Positions 44,495-54,230 are shown, numbered from the stretch's first letter. The stretch: 64,000 nt of DNA from an uncultured Candidatus Poseidoniales archaeon (GCA_905182515.1 CAJJBW010000008.1:1-64000); one strand, 5' to 3'. The notes: generated by a model not told the origin, from the sequence alone. Program-made: numbers and translations.

Positions 44495-46264
44495 TTATTC
44501 AACATAGAAGTATTCTCCAGCAACTTTCTGTTCCCGGTCTTTCCTACTTCCTGGCTTATTTATTCTAGGTCGATGTGAATCGTGATCTCTTCTAAAAGTT
44601 ATATCGACATTGGATAGGAATTTATTCATCCCTTTTCTCAAACTCAATGGTCCAATTGCATTGCCATGCTTCCCTCCTTCTCCATTAAAAACTAATAAAG
44701 AATCACTAACAATATCTATGAAATAAATATCATGATCAATAACAAATGCTGCCTTTTCATTACTTTCCATAGTTCTCCTTATTGCCTTTGCAGTTTCCAT
44801 TCTAGCATTGGCATCTAGGTGTGCACTCGGCTCATCAAATAAATATAAATCCGCTTCTTTTCCAAGACAAATTGCTATACTGACGGCTTGTAATTCTCCT
44901 CCAGATAGCTTTTTTGATTGTAACTCTAACATTTTATCAATTTTTAGAGGTCTTATTACTTGGGTGTGGAACTCTCCTGATCTCCATTTCATGCCAATCT
45001 CGGTATCTAGCCAATTTTGTACATTCCCTTCAAATTCTGTATTGACGTGTTGTGGCTTATAGGAAATTTTTGCATCGGTAGTACACCATCCCTGATCTGG
45101 TTCAATCTCCCCCGCTATCAACCTAGCCATTGTTGTTTTTCCAGTCGCATTTGGTCCAACAACTCCTACAACTTCTGCTGATTTAACTTCTCCTTTTCCC
45201 GTTACTAACTTAAAATCTCCCAAAGTTTTTTCCATGTCTCCCCATTGTAAAATCGGCTGCCCAATTTCCTCTCCTCTAGTTCGCCCCCTTAGGAATCGAA
45301 TTGGCTTATCTCTTATGCGCACATTTTCTTCAACCAAGAAACCATCAAGGTATGCATTTATTGCTCCTCTTGTAGTCCTTGAAGGCGTAAATATGCCATA
45401 TGCTCCTCTATCTCCGTAGATAATATGTAGCATATCACATAATACATCCAATATCGCCAAGTCATGTTCAACAACTATGACTCTCTTCCCTCTATTGGCT
45501 AAATCTTGAATTATCCCGACCATCCTCATTCGTTCGTAAATATCAAGATATGATGAAGGCTCATCAAAAAAATATACATCAGCATCTTTTAATATCGTTG
45601 CGCATATTGCAACTCTCTGCAATTCCCCTCCAGAGAGGGCGTCTAGATTACGATCTAATAGGTGGTTTATACCAATTAATTCGGCATATTTTTCCAACTC
45701 ACCAGAGTCATCGACGCGTTCCAATAATCCGCTGACCTTCCCGCTCCATAACTTGGGTAACTTATCGATATATTGAGGCTTGACTGCTATTTTTATTTCT
45801 CCTTCGGATAATAAAATGAGATAATCTCGTAATTCACCTCGTGGAAATGTACTTATTATGTCTCCCCAATCCGTTGGTGGATCTATCCAATCTCCAAGAT
45901 TGGGCATTACAGAGCCTGAAAGAAGATTAATCGCAGTAGATTTTCCTATTCCATTCGGTCCGAGAATTCCTACAACGGATTTCTGCTTCGGTGTAGGCAG
46001 ACGAAATAGTCTAAATCCGTTGAGGCTATATCTATGTGTCATATCTGCCTTAAGTTCTTCTGGCAGATTAATTACTTTAACCGCGTCTCCAGGGCAAAGT
46101 TTGGCGCGAGTAAAACATACTGGACACGCCTCTTCAAGAATTTTACACTTATTTTCTTCAACTTGAATGCACTCTCCTCCGCACGTTCCTGCATATTTCT
46201 GCAAGTAATTAAATGCAGAACTATTAGGCTTGCATCTTTCTTGTATTAATACTGCAATCCTGAT
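44495..46264 (-). CDS. ABCE1/Rli1 ribosome-recycling ATPase, with apparent AUC/AUU start
   Basis: Splits ribosomes after termination. Twin ATPase domains: Walker A GPNGIGKST and GPNATGKTT, signatures LSGGELQRVAI and LSGGELQAVSI, Walker B FFDEPSSYLD and LFDEPSAHLD, and the hinge. The first conventional start is TTG 46204, but in-frame sequence upstream reads RIAVLIQERCKP, the family N-terminus (MRIAVID-DRCQPK). No ATG, GTG or TTG exists in that frame back to a stop; ATT ATC stands exactly where Met would be, after AGGGGCGAT. Starting at ATC 46264 gives 589 residues, the family norm. The Fe-S domain is divergent: seven cysteines with altered spacing (CGGEC, ACPVC and KLCPG) instead of the usual eight. 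Confidence 0.9.
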   Translation of the reverse strand: MRIAVLIQERCKPNSSAFNYLQKYAGTCGGECIQVEENKCKILEEACPVCFTRAKLCPGDAVKVINLPEELKADMTHRYSLNGFRLFRLPTPKQKSVVGILGPNGIGKSTAINLLSGSVMPNLGDWIDPPTDWGDIISTFPRGELRDYLILLSEGEIKIAVKPQYIDKLPKLWSGKVSGLLERVDDSGELEKYAELIGINHLLDRNLDALSGGELQRVAICATILKDADVYFFDEPSSYLDIYERMRMVGIIQDLANRGKRVIVVEHDLAILDVLCDMLHIIYGDRGAYGIFTPSRTTRGAINAYLDGFLVEENVRIRDKPIRFLRGRTRGEEIGQPILQWGDMEKTLGDFKLVTGKGEVKSAEVVGVVGPNATGKTTMARLIAGEIEPDQGWCTTDAKISYKPQHVNTEFEGNVQNWLDTEIGMKWRSGEFHTQVIRPLKIDKMLELQSKKLSGGELQAVSIAICLGKEADLYLFDEPSAHLDANARMETAKAIRRTMESNEKAAFVIDHDIYFIDIVSDSLLVFNGEGGKHGNAIGPLSLRKGMNKFLSNVDITFRRDHDSHRPRINKPGSRKDREQKVAGEYFYVE

Positions 46265-46267
46265 AAT

Positions 46268-46276
46268 ATCGCCCCT
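46268..46276 (-). promoter_or_regulatory. Shine-Dalgarno site before the Rli1 near-cognate start
   Basis: AGGGGCGAT on the minus strand, resembling AGGAGGTGAT, is followed directly by ATT ATC AGG ATT GCA. The ATC is seven bases from AGGGG, the same spacing as AGGAAG to the second ATA of the fibrillarin gene. Confidence 0.5.
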
Positions 46277-46329
46277 TGAAATCTTCTCAATACTTCTAAT
46301 ATTTAGGATGGCCTATTATTAATTATAAT

Positions 46330-47622
46330 TTAGATAGCCAGGAATCTATAGCGGATGTAAACATATCCAGCGAGAGTGATTTTTTCAGTCTTTGATAACT
46401 GAACTCTACTACTAAATACATCTCCATCTCTTTTCTTTATTTTTTTCAATATTGAACTATAAAAAGCCGCCATTGCTGCAGGAGAATACCTGGAAGACTT
46501 ATCTAATAGAGGGAGTAATTTAAATGCCTTATCTCTATATGAATTTGCCCTTTCAATGTAATGTTCAACGAAAGGTTTCCATCCGGGATGATTAACAATA
46601 TCTTGATTGTTCAATATGTCGTTTTCACTAATTCCATATCTTGCTAAATCATCTATGGGTAAGTAGATTCTATTTCTTTTCGCATCTTCAGCAACGTCTC
46701 TCAATATATTTACCAATTGCATAAATATTCCCCATGATTCAGCATATTCTTTAGCCTTTATATTGTCATAACCATAAATTTCTATACAAACTAAGCCAAC
46801 AGTTGAAGCTACTCTGTAACAATAAGCGTACAAATCCTCAAAATTTTGATATCTATTCATGTGAAAGTCATCTTCCATTCCGCTCACCATGTCATCAAGT
46901 AATTGCCTAGGAATTCCAAAAGTATTTACTGTATCCTTTATGGCCATAAATATGGGGTCAGTAGAAGTCACTTTGCCATATGCTGTTGATAATTTCTTCC
47001 TGTAATAAAATAATTGCGACATTTTGTCATTATATGAACTCCTGTCAAGTACGGCCTCTCCTTTACTTAGATCTTCTATGGCATCTCTGTACTTTATTGA
47101 TTCGGGGTCATTAGTAGAGCCCCCTGGGAAAATATCAACAAAATCTCCATCTGCTATGTCATCAGCTCTTCTACAGAATGCATAATATGCACAAATTGCC
47201 CTCCTCTCAAAATCCGGGAGGTACTTGAATGAATGATAAAAATTTCCCGCTTCTCGCCTTGTCAATTCTTCACAGTATTCATATGCAGTTTTAATCATAT
47301 GATCAGGAACTTCAGACTCCTTCCATATCGGGGCATCTATGTGTCTGAATGGATTTGTCAACTCACCTCTAGATCCAATGGCGCCCATAAAAATAGCACC
47401 CTCTCTAATGGTTTCTAATGCCGTAATACTAATTGCTCTAGTGGCCTCTTTCGTGAGATCTACCGCGGCACGGACTATTTCTATCCGCTTAGGCTCATTT
47501 TCGGCTTCAATCAAAGATATGGTTTGTTTTATGGCGACTTCATTAAAGTCTCCAAAATCAGAAACTTGCCGTTCCACCATAGTTCTCAGGTTGTCCGGTT
47601 TTAATGTTGTCTTGAAGTTCAC
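46330..47622 (-). CDS. Squalene/phytoene synthase family protein (HpnD/CrtB-like)
   Basis: Head-to-head prenyl-diphosphate condensing enzyme. 430 residues; an N-terminal extension of about 110 residues precedes the catalytic domain. Aspartate-rich motifs are YAFCRRADDIADGDF (about residues 148-160) and NILRDVAEDAKRNRIYLP (about 300-318), with VASTVGLVCIEIYGY between. By eye it resembles CrtB phytoene synthases and HpnD. Follows a second family member on the same strand, 66 bases apart, so the organism has a dedicated squalene or C40 pathway. Confidence 0.85.
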   Translation of the reverse strand: MNFKTTLKPDNLRTMVERQVSDFGDFNEVAIKQTISLIEAENEPKRIEIVRAAVDLTKEATRAISITALETIREGAIFMGAIGSRGELTNPFRHIDAPIWKESEVPDHMIKTAYEYCEELTRREAGNFYHSFKYLPDFERRAICAYYAFCRRADDIADGDFVDIFPGGSTNDPESIKYRDAIEDLSKGEAVLDRSSYNDKMSQLFYYRKKLSTAYGKVTSTDPIFMAIKDTVNTFGIPRQLLDDMVSGMEDDFHMNRYQNFEDLYAYCYRVASTVGLVCIEIYGYDNIKAKEYAESWGIFMQLVNILRDVAEDAKRNRIYLPIDDLARYGISENDILNNQDIVNHPGWKPFVEHYIERANSYRDKAFKLLPLLDKSSRYSPAAMAAFYSSILKKIKKRDGDVFSSRVQLSKTEKITLAGYVYIRYRFLAI

Positions 47623-47688
47623 TATAGGATGTTCCCTTCAAAAATTTAATTTTTATTAAAAAAATAATTGAAAGTATGGTACATATTT

Positions 47689-48702
47689 TTATTTATTCAT
47701 TTTCAATAATTTCAAACTTCTACTTCTGGAAATTGATGCCATAATCGCCTTTCTTAATATTATTTTTATTTCAGATCTTGTGACTTTAATTGTGTTTTCA
47801 TTATCTAATATATTCTCACTTCTTAATAAATTTAATGTCCTCTGCCCGATTAAAACTGGTAACATACATGATAGTCTTAACATATATTGATTATTTGGTA
47901 TTATCTTTATGTATTCAATAGCATCACTCAAATAGTGTTCGGCTTTAATTACATATGATTCATATAATGGTCGGAATTTATTCATATTCCTCATATCTAA
48001 CAAATCTTCTACAATAAGTCCATGATCAGACAAACTCTCATGAGGGATATAACAGCGCCCCATTCTTAAGTCATCAGGAATGTCTCTTAATATATTTATT
48101 AATTGTAATGCTTTACCAAAATTTATTGCTTTTTCAAAAAACCTTTCTCTATTTTCTTCATTTAAATCAAAAAGATGGTTTAAGGACATATGTGTCCAAA
48201 ATTCTCCAACACAACCGGCAACCATGTACGTATATTCATCCAATTCTTCTTCACTAGCAATTGCAATAATGGATTTTTCAGATTCCCCTGTAAACCGTTC
48301 TAGGTCTAGGGTTTGTCCATTAATTATTATTCTCAAACATTCTCTAATTTTTTCTCTATCACTCATTTTAAATATTGTAGATTTTTCAAGTGCATCTATT
48401 GGAACTTCTGCATTTAATAATAGATTTCTTTCTGCTAAATTATTTTGCTGATAAGATAAATCAGTAAAATCCGGCAATACTCCTTTAGCAGTTTGAATTC
48501 TATCGTTATAAAGTCCTAAAAGTTCTATCAATTGTTCTTTATCCTCAATATTTGAATCAGCAATTGTGTCCGAAAGCCTCGCCAATAAATACATTAAACT
48601 TATTTGATCACGAATTTTTCTAGGTAAAAATTTCAGTGTTAAGTAAAATGATCTAGAGGTTCCTTTTAACATTATTTTCATATGTTTTTTTGAATTATCC
48701 AT
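47689..48702 (-). CDS. Squalene/phytoene synthase family protein (HpnC/squalene-synthase-like)
   Basis: 337 residues with GTSRSFYLTLKFLPRKIRDQIS, MYLLARLSDTIADSNIED as the first Asp-rich motif, YMVAGCVGEFWTHMSL and INILRDIPDDLRMGRCYIP as the second. The SRSFYLT and DTIAD forms resemble squalene synthases more than phytoene synthases, but function cannot be assigned by reading. No C-terminal membrane anchor. It lies between sucD and the second paralogue on the minus strand. Confidence 0.85.
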   Translation of the reverse strand: MDNSKKHMKIMLKGTSRSFYLTLKFLPRKIRDQISLMYLLARLSDTIADSNIEDKEQLIELLGLYNDRIQTAKGVLPDFTDLSYQQNNLAERNLLLNAEVPIDALEKSTIFKMSDREKIRECLRIIINGQTLDLERFTGESEKSIIAIASEEELDEYTYMVAGCVGEFWTHMSLNHLFDLNEENRERFFEKAINFGKALQLINILRDIPDDLRMGRCYIPHESLSDHGLIVEDLLDMRNMNKFRPLYESYVIKAEHYLSDAIEYIKIIPNNQYMLRLSCMLPVLIGQRTLNLLRSENILDNENTIKVTRSEIKIILRKAIMASISRSRSLKLLKMNK

Positions 48703-48798
48703 GTTATCAGTGCCCCCTTTGAGCGTATTAGGTACTTCACCTCATCTTAAAACTTGTATAGTTTGATTACCTCATAACATTACTAATTATCATAATCA

Positions 48799-49719
48799 TT
48801 ATCTAAGATTATGTTCTTTAAGTGCCTTTAATAATACATTACCAATTTCTGAAGGATCGCGAGCAACATATATTCCTGCCTTCTCAAATGCAGCAAATTT
48901 CTCTTCCGCAGTCCCCTTACCTCCTGATATTATTGCACCTGCATGCCCCATTCTTTTTCCTGGAGGGGCGGTGGAACCAGCAACAAATCCAACTATGGGT
49001 TTACTCATATTTTTAGCAGCCCATTCAGCAGCTTCTTCTTCAGCAGAACCCCCTATTTCTCCAATCATTACTATGGCTTCTGTTTGGGGATCTTTCTCAA
49101 ACGCATCTAGGCAATCAATAAATCCAGTCCCATTAACTGGATCCCCTCCTATTCCTACACATGTAGACTGACCTTCATCAACACTCATGGTTTGAGCTAC
49201 AGCCTCATAAGTCAAAGTCCCACTCTTGGATACAATGCCTATTTTTCCTTTAGCATGAATAAAACCTGGCATAATTCCAACTTTGCAACCTCCTTGATCC
49301 CCAGGGGTTATTATTCCAGGACAATTTGGTCCTATTAATCGAACATCTGGGCATTTTTCAATGTTAGCAACCGCGTTTACCATGTCAAGAATTGGTATTC
49401 CTTCAGTAATGCAGACTATCAATCCGCCTCCATTTTGTTGAAATGAGTTTGCAGCTTCTATTATTGCTGCTGCTGCGAATCGCGCAGGAACATAAATCAC
49501 ACTTACATCCGCATTTGTATTTTCAATTGCTTCAGACATCGTATTAAATACCGGAACTTCCTTTTCTGATAGTTTTATTTTTTGACCGCCCTTTCCAGGA
49601 GTTACTCCCCCTACTACATTAGTCCTATACTCCACCATCATTGTGCCATGAAATGTCCCTTGGTTACCTGTTATTCCTTGAATTAAAATCTTACTTTCTT
49701 CATTAATCCAAATAGACAT
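48799..49719 (-). CDS. sucD: Succinyl-CoA synthetase alpha subunit
   Basis: CoA-binding and phosphohistidine subunit of the TCA-cycle ligase. 306 residues: [71 protein letters not shown] and the active site [20 protein letters not shown] with the phosphorylated His. The stop and start of sucC and sucD share one base, giving translational coupling. Confidence 0.97.
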   Translation of the reverse strand: MSIWINEESKILIQGITGNQGTFHGTMMVEYRTNVVGGVTPGKGGQKIKLSEKEVPVFNTMSEAIENTNADVSVIYVPARFAAAAIIEAANSFQQNGGGLIVCITEGIPILDMVNAVANIEKCPDVRLIGPNCPGIITPGDQGGCKVGIMPGFIHAKGKIGIVSKSGTLTYEAVAQTMSVDEGQSTCVGIGGDPVNGTGFIDCLDAFEKDPQTEAIVMIGEIGGSAEEEAAEWAAKNMSKPIVGFVAGSTAPPGKRMGHAGAIISGGKGTAEEKFAAFEKAGIYVARDPSEIGNVLLKALKEHNLR

Positions 49720-50927
49720 TAAGCATCACCCCTAGTCAGTGAAACTATTTTTTCAGCACCCTCGGCAAGTGTATTGGTGGTGTGGACATTTAAATTACTT
49801 TGATCAAGAACTTCCTTTCCTTTTACGTGGTTTGTTCCTGAGAACCTAACTACTAATGGAACCGCAAGCCCAATTTCGGCAGAAGCCTGAATGACACTTC
49901 TAGCAACCATGTCACATTGAATTATTCCTCCAAATATATTTACTAGAATCCCTTCGACATTTTTATCTTCTAAAATTATCTCAAATGCTGCAGTGATAGA
50001 TTCACGAGTCGCTCCTCCTCCTATGTCCAAGAAATTCGCCGGTTCTCCTCCGTAGAGTTTTATGACGTCCATTGAAGCCATTGCCAATCCAGCCCCGTTG
50101 ACCAAACACCCAATATTCCCCTCTAGCTTCACATACGAAAGGCCATATTCATGAGCTCTTATTTCTACATCTTCTTCTTCAGAAAAATCACGTAATTCAT
50201 TTCTCCAAGGATGTCTGAAGTCAGCACTATCATCAAAGCCCACTTTACCATCAAGTGCAATCATTTCTCCTGATTCACTTTTTACAAGTGGATTTATCTC
50301 AATCATGGAACAATCTCTTTCTGTAAACATTGCGTATAATGAATCTAACATGGATGCCAATTCTTCTTGAGATTTATCAGATAATCCTAGTGCGGCAGCA
50401 AGAGACATAGAATCTTCTCTGGATAATCCATTTAATGGATCAGCCCAGATTTTATGTATCGCCTCCGGATTGTTTTCAGCTACTTCTTCTATATCCATTC
50501 CTCCTTCTGTAGAGGCCATTACCAATACTGACTTATTTTCCCTATCGACTAAAAGTGCTAGATAATATTCATGTTCTATTTTACATCCCGTCTCTATGTA
50601 TAAATTATTAACAATTTTGCCTTCCTTACCTGTTTGCTTTGTTACCAGCCTATTTCCAATTATTGCGGTTGAATATTCTCTAACTTCTTCTTTTGAGAAT
50701 GCTATCTTAACTCCTCCTTCCATTACTAACTCTCCTGATTCAGGATTATACAAGTTTCCCTTGCCTCTTCCGCCTGCATGAATTTGACTTTTAACTGCTA
50801 CAACCTTTGATTCTAATTCCTCATAGGCATTTAAAGCGTCCTCTACTGTTAAGCAATGAATTCCCTTAACTACTATAATTCCTGAATCATGAAAAATAGA
50901 CTTCGCTTGATATTCGTGAATATTCAT
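49719..50927 (-). CDS. sucC: Succinyl-CoA synthetase beta subunit
   Basis: ATP-grasp nucleotide-binding subunit of succinyl-CoA ligase. 402 residues: [97 protein letters not shown] and [15 protein letters not shown]. Complete and full length. Whether it uses ATP or GTP cannot be read from the sequence. Confidence 0.97.
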   Translation of the reverse strand: MNIHEYQAKSIFHDSGIIVVKGIHCLTVEDALNAYEELESKVVAVKSQIHAGGRGKGNLYNPESGELVMEGGVKIAFSKEEVREYSTAIIGNRLVTKQTGKEGKIVNNLYIETGCKIEHEYYLALLVDRENKSVLVMASTEGGMDIEEVAENNPEAIHKIWADPLNGLSREDSMSLAAALGLSDKSQEELASMLDSLYAMFTERDCSMIEINPLVKSESGEMIALDGKVGFDDSADFRHPWRNELRDFSEEEDVEIRAHEYGLSYVKLEGNIGCLVNGAGLAMASMDVIKLYGGEPANFLDIGGGATRESITAAFEIILEDKNVEGILVNIFGGIIQCDMVARSVIQASAEIGLAVPLVVRFSGTNHVKGKEVLDQSNLNVHTTNTLAEGAEKIVSLTRGDA

Positions 50928-51028
50928 GTCAGGCCCACATGCTCTTTATCTTTGAAAGATGCGATAGATACATTCTACGTCATCCAAATATAGAAGGACT
51001 CAAATGATAGTTGCCGTGAGCAATAAAT

Positions 51029-51988
51029 ATGGAAGTTATTGTCCTGGTGGGCGGATTTGGAACTAGATTGAGGCCCTGGACTGAAGATAGGGCAAAACCA
51101 TTACTTCCAATCTTAGATAAAACCATTTTGGAGAGAGTAATTGAAGTAATTCCTGAAGAATTAATCTCAAGAGTGATTATTGCAGCAGGGTATGGTGTAG
51201 AGCAGATAAGGGACTTTTTTTCGAAAAAAGATACTAGCTATGAAGTAATAATTTCTGTTGAGGGCGAACCATTAGGCACAGGGGGAGCAGTCGGTTTAGC
51301 AAGTAAGAATTTGACCAAAGAAGGTCCTGTTTTGGTTTTAAACGGCGATTTAATTTCAAGTATTGATGTAAAAGCACTCCTGTCACATCATTATGATAAA
51401 GGAGCAAAAGCAACATTATCTCTATGGGAAGTTGAAAATCCAAGTAGATTTGGAGTATGTGATTTAGATGATAATGGACTAATCCGTCGATTCCAAGAAA
51501 AACCAGAACCAGGTACCGAATTTTCCAATTACATCAATGCTGGTTGTGTAATAATTGAGAAAGAAATTTTAGATAACTTCTCTTCAGAAAGGCATAGTAT
51601 GGAGAGAGTAGTTTTCCCGCCAATTGCGGAAGCAGGTCAAATGGCTGGGCTTGTTTTCTCTGGTTATTTTGTAGATGCAGGGACTCCTCTTTCCTTTATT
51701 GAAGCCGCTCAGGTTTGTATAGATAATAATAGATTTAATTCAGGAAAAAAGATAAAAAATTCATGGTTTGCAGAAGAAACAGATGGAATAAAAACTGTCA
51801 ATAGATGCGCTATTGGACTCAATGTTTCCATTGATTCTACTGCTATTTTATCAGATTGCGTTGTTTTAAAAGATGCAATAATTGGAAAAAATTCATATTT
51901 AGAAAGATGTCTAATTGGCGAAGGATCAATAATATCCGAAGGCACGACTCTTTCTGATAAGGTAATTGGACACCATACTATCCAGTGA
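51029..51988 (+). CDS. Sugar-phosphate nucleotidyltransferase (mannose-1-phosphate guanylyltransferase-like)
   Basis: Makes NDP-sugar from NTP and a sugar 1-phosphate. 319 residues: EVIVLVGGFGTRLRPWTEDRAKPLLPI is the nucleotide-binding signature (G-G-x-G-T-R-L-x-P plus KP), VLVLNGDLISS carries the metal-binding Asp, and FQEKPEPG and NYINAGCVIIEKEIL complete the active site. The last 70 residues form a short left-handed beta-helix (ALSDCVVLKDAIIGKNSYLERCLIG type hexads). Probable supplier of activated sugar for surface glycans. Confidence 0.87.
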   Translation: MEVIVLVGGFGTRLRPWTEDRAKPLLPILDKTILERVIEVIPEELISRVIIAAGYGVEQIRDFFSKKDTSYEVIISVEGEPLGTGGAVGLASKNLTKEGPVLVLNGDLISSIDVKALLSHHYDKGAKATLSLWEVENPSRFGVCDLDDNGLIRRFQEKPEPGTEFSNYINAGCVIIEKEILDNFSSERHSMERVVFPPIAEAGQMAGLVFSGYFVDAGTPLSFIEAAQVCIDNNRFNSGKKIKNSWFAEETDGIKTVNRCAIGLNVSIDSTAILSDCVVLKDAIIGKNSYLERCLIGEGSIISEGTTLSDKVIGHHTIQ

Positions 51989-52029
51989 TAACTTTTTAGC
52001 GATATTGTAAAATTATAGATGCCTGTCCC

Positions 52030-52698
52030 ATGACTATGTCTGGGCACCTTGTAGTTGTCAACTTCAAAACTTATGAAACCGCACACGGAGTTTCTGCTGA
52101 AGAATTAGCCCTAATTATGTCAAATATTGAGACTGAAGCCCGCCTAATTGCTGTCGTCTCTGCATTTGACTTGTCGTCAGTAGTCTCCATAGCGCCTGAT
52201 TTAGAGGTCTGGACTCAACATTTAGATCCTATCCAATTTGGGTCAAATACCGGTTGGTTGCACCCCGAAACTGCAGTAGAAAGAGGCGCAAAAGGAACTC
52301 TAATTAACCATGCAGAGCATAAGATAAGTATTGAGAAAATAGCTATGTTATTAGATCAAGTCCCTGAAGATTTTATCGTATGCGCTTGCGCTGCCGATAT
52401 CGAGGAGGCAAGAGCCCTAACAGCAGTAGGTCCTACGTATGTTGCTGTTGAACCACCTGAGTTAATTGGAGGGGATATTTCAGTCACAACCGCGGACCCC
52501 AATATCATCACTGGAACTGCAGATGCTGTTCGAGAAATATCTGATAAGGTTGGAATATTGTGCGGTGCAGGTATAAAAAATGGAAATGATGTAGCTATGG
52601 CAATAAAACTCGGAACATCAGGAGTGTTACTTGCAAGCGGAGTCACTAAATCCGATAATCCCAAATTAGCTTTAGAAAATTTGATATCTCAAATTTGA
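52030..52698 (+). CDS. tpiA: Triosephosphate isomerase (archaeal type)
   Basis: Interconverts dihydroxyacetone phosphate and glyceraldehyde 3-phosphate. The 222-residue product has the short archaeal length. VVNFKTYE contains the catalytic Lys, TLINHAEHKIS the electrophilic His, VAVEPPELIGG the catalytic Glu, and LCGAGIKNGNDV with GTSGVLLASGV binds phosphate. Starts 41 bases after the nucleotidyltransferase. Pairs functionally with the aldolase and FBPase found elsewhere in the window. Confidence 0.95.
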   Translation: MTMSGHLVVVNFKTYETAHGVSAEELALIMSNIETEARLIAVVSAFDLSSVVSIAPDLEVWTQHLDPIQFGSNTGWLHPETAVERGAKGTLINHAEHKISIEKIAMLLDQVPEDFIVCACAADIEEARALTAVGPTYVAVEPPELIGGDISVTTADPNIITGTADAVREISDKVGILCGAGIKNGNDVAMAIKLGTSGVLLASGVTKSDNPKLALENLISQI

Positions 52699-52756
52699 AT
52701 AAATATTTTATACTAATCAGTTATTTTAATATATTTAGTAATATACAGAAGAGTAC

Positions 52757-53293
52757 ATGTGGCCGTTTGGGAAGAAGACATTTGACCTTATTGATGATCG
52801 CTGGCTTAGAGTAAAAGGCATACCGCAAGAATATAGGGACGCATTTAATCGTAAGAGTAAAGGTATAAAAATGGAAATTAATAGAAATAAAGAAAAACTC
52901 TCCGATGCAGAAAATATGGTATCTGAGCATGATTCTCAAATTCGTGAAAATGAACTAAAGAAAACAAGATTAACAGATCAGCAAAATGATTTGAAATCTC
53001 GCGATGATGCCAAAAACAGCCAAGAACTCCAAAGAATAACTGCCGAAATCGAGTTATCTACTGGGATAATAGATAGACTCAGTGCTGAAAAAATAAAATT
53101 TGGGCAAACAATTGATAATACCAATGAGGCAATTAAAATGCTTCAGATGATTCTAAATAAAAATGTAATCAATCCAGAGCAGTTAGTTCAAAGTCCGATT
53201 TGGGCCTCTGGAGATCAATTAGAAGATATCCGAGATAATCTTCCTAGGGTAACTGATATTGATAACTCAGATATATTACATAATGAAGAATAA
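52757..53293 (+). CDS. Coiled-coil protein, first of a three-gene set
   Basis: 178 residues. A short hydrophobic start MWPFGKKTFDLIDDRWLRV, then a long charged coiled coil (about 30-130; EINRNKEKLSDAENMVSEHDSQI, ELQRITAEIELSTGIIDRLSAEK) and an acidic C-terminus. No family recognised. Length, helical content and basic-to-acidic polarity resemble ESCRT-III/Snf7 or PspA-type membrane-remodelling proteins, but no signature proves it. The next gene follows without a gap. Confidence 0.7.
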   Translation: MWPFGKKTFDLIDDRWLRVKGIPQEYRDAFNRKSKGIKMEINRNKEKLSDAENMVSEHDSQIRENELKKTRLTDQQNDLKSRDDAKNSQELQRITAEIELSTGIIDRLSAEKIKFGQTIDNTNEAIKMLQMILNKNVINPEQLVQSPIWASGDQLEDIRDNLPRVTDIDNSDILHNEE

Positions 53294-53305
53294 ATGAGGG
53301 ATCAA

Positions 53306-53782
53306 ATGAGCCGACCAATTTATGATCGTTTGGCTAAAATGCCAAAGAAAAAACTCGATAAACTTGAATATGATCACCAACAACATCTTGTCAGATTTAT
53401 GAATGCAAAAGATGGTAAATCAGATGAAATACAATCAATGGAGAAAAAATATTCAAAATTAAAAGATAAAGCAACTAAAGAAATTACTATTTCCATTCCT
53501 AGGGTATTGGGTACTGCTATGGAAATGAGACAAATAAAAGCTGAAATTTTAATCTCAAGAAGTGTATTGGCCCTTTTACGCTCAAATCAATTTTATCACA
53601 GATTTATGGTAATGTTAATTCAAGATACCAAGGCGGGAGTTCAATATGACCCAGAAAAAGTCAAAAATTTAATACCATTAGAATTCTCTGAATTGATTGG
53701 TGAATCTATAGTATCTACAAATATGGATGGAATTTTGAGTGATCTCAAAAATGAAATCGATTCTAACATAGGAGGGCAATGA
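53306..53782 (+). CDS. Helical protein, second of a three-gene coiled-coil set
   Basis: About 158 residues from ATG 53306, which has GAGGGATC just before it; ATG 53294 directly after the upstream stop is the alternative. Basic N-terminus (YDRLAKMPKKKLDKLEYDHQQHLVRFM), a central helix with ISIPRVLGTAMEMRQIKAEILIS, and a C-terminal part with LIPLEFSELIGESIV. No transmembrane helix and no known family. It is followed after one base by the third gene. Confidence 0.68.
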   Translation: MSRPIYDRLAKMPKKKLDKLEYDHQQHLVRFMNAKDGKSDEIQSMEKKYSKLKDKATKEITISIPRVLGTAMEMRQIKAEILISRSVLALLRSNQFYHRFMVMLIQDTKAGVQYDPEKVKNLIPLEFSELIGESIVSTNMDGILSDLKNEIDSNIGGQ

Positions 53783-53783
53783 T

Positions 53784-54230
53784 ATGATAGCATGGTTTTC
53801 ACATAGTAGGATCCGATCATTTGTCAAACTTTCTACCAAGAAGCAAAATAATATTAAAACCGAACTTGACGTCAAATTTAGCGAACAGAGAAAAATTTTA
53901 GACTCAAGGATATCTTATGCTAAAGATAGTGCAAGGAAAGCCGACAGACTTCTATCTAGGGGCAAAAATGATAAGGCCAAAGAAGCAGTTAATAGTTTTA
54001 AGTTAGATTTAGCATCTAGTCAACCTGTTCTGAATGCGTATGTTAGCACCTCTTTGGAAAAAAATCTCTTCGAAGTAATGTCTATGGAAGGATTTGAATT
54101 TCCAGATTTATTAGGGGATTTAAGAAAGGATATCGACTTTGGTCTTTTTTCTGTTAATGCTTCTGATGAATTAGATGCAATTATTTCGACTGAAGTTGAT
54201 CCATTTACTGAATTAGGAATAGAACTTTGA
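53784..54230 (+). CDS. Coiled-coil protein, third of a three-gene set
   Basis: 148 residues, start ATG 53784 with AGGAGGGC upstream. N-terminal MIAWFSHSRIRSFVKLSTKKQNNI is amphipathic and basic, then a coiled coil (about 25-85) with YAKDSARKADRLLSRGKNDKAKEAVNSFKLDL. That pattern recalls the Snf7 core A-x-x-L-l-k-k-g-d-k-x-x-A-k-x-a-l. The acidic C-terminal part (DPFTELGIEL) could be a binding tail. Suggestive of an ESCRT-III-like filament protein, not proven. Confidence 0.68.
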   Translation: MIAWFSHSRIRSFVKLSTKKQNNIKTELDVKFSEQRKILDSRISYAKDSARKADRLLSRGKNDKAKEAVNSFKLDLASSQPVLNAYVSTSLEKNLFEVMSMEGFEFPDLLGDLRKDIDFGLFSVNASDELDAIISTEVDPFTELGIEL

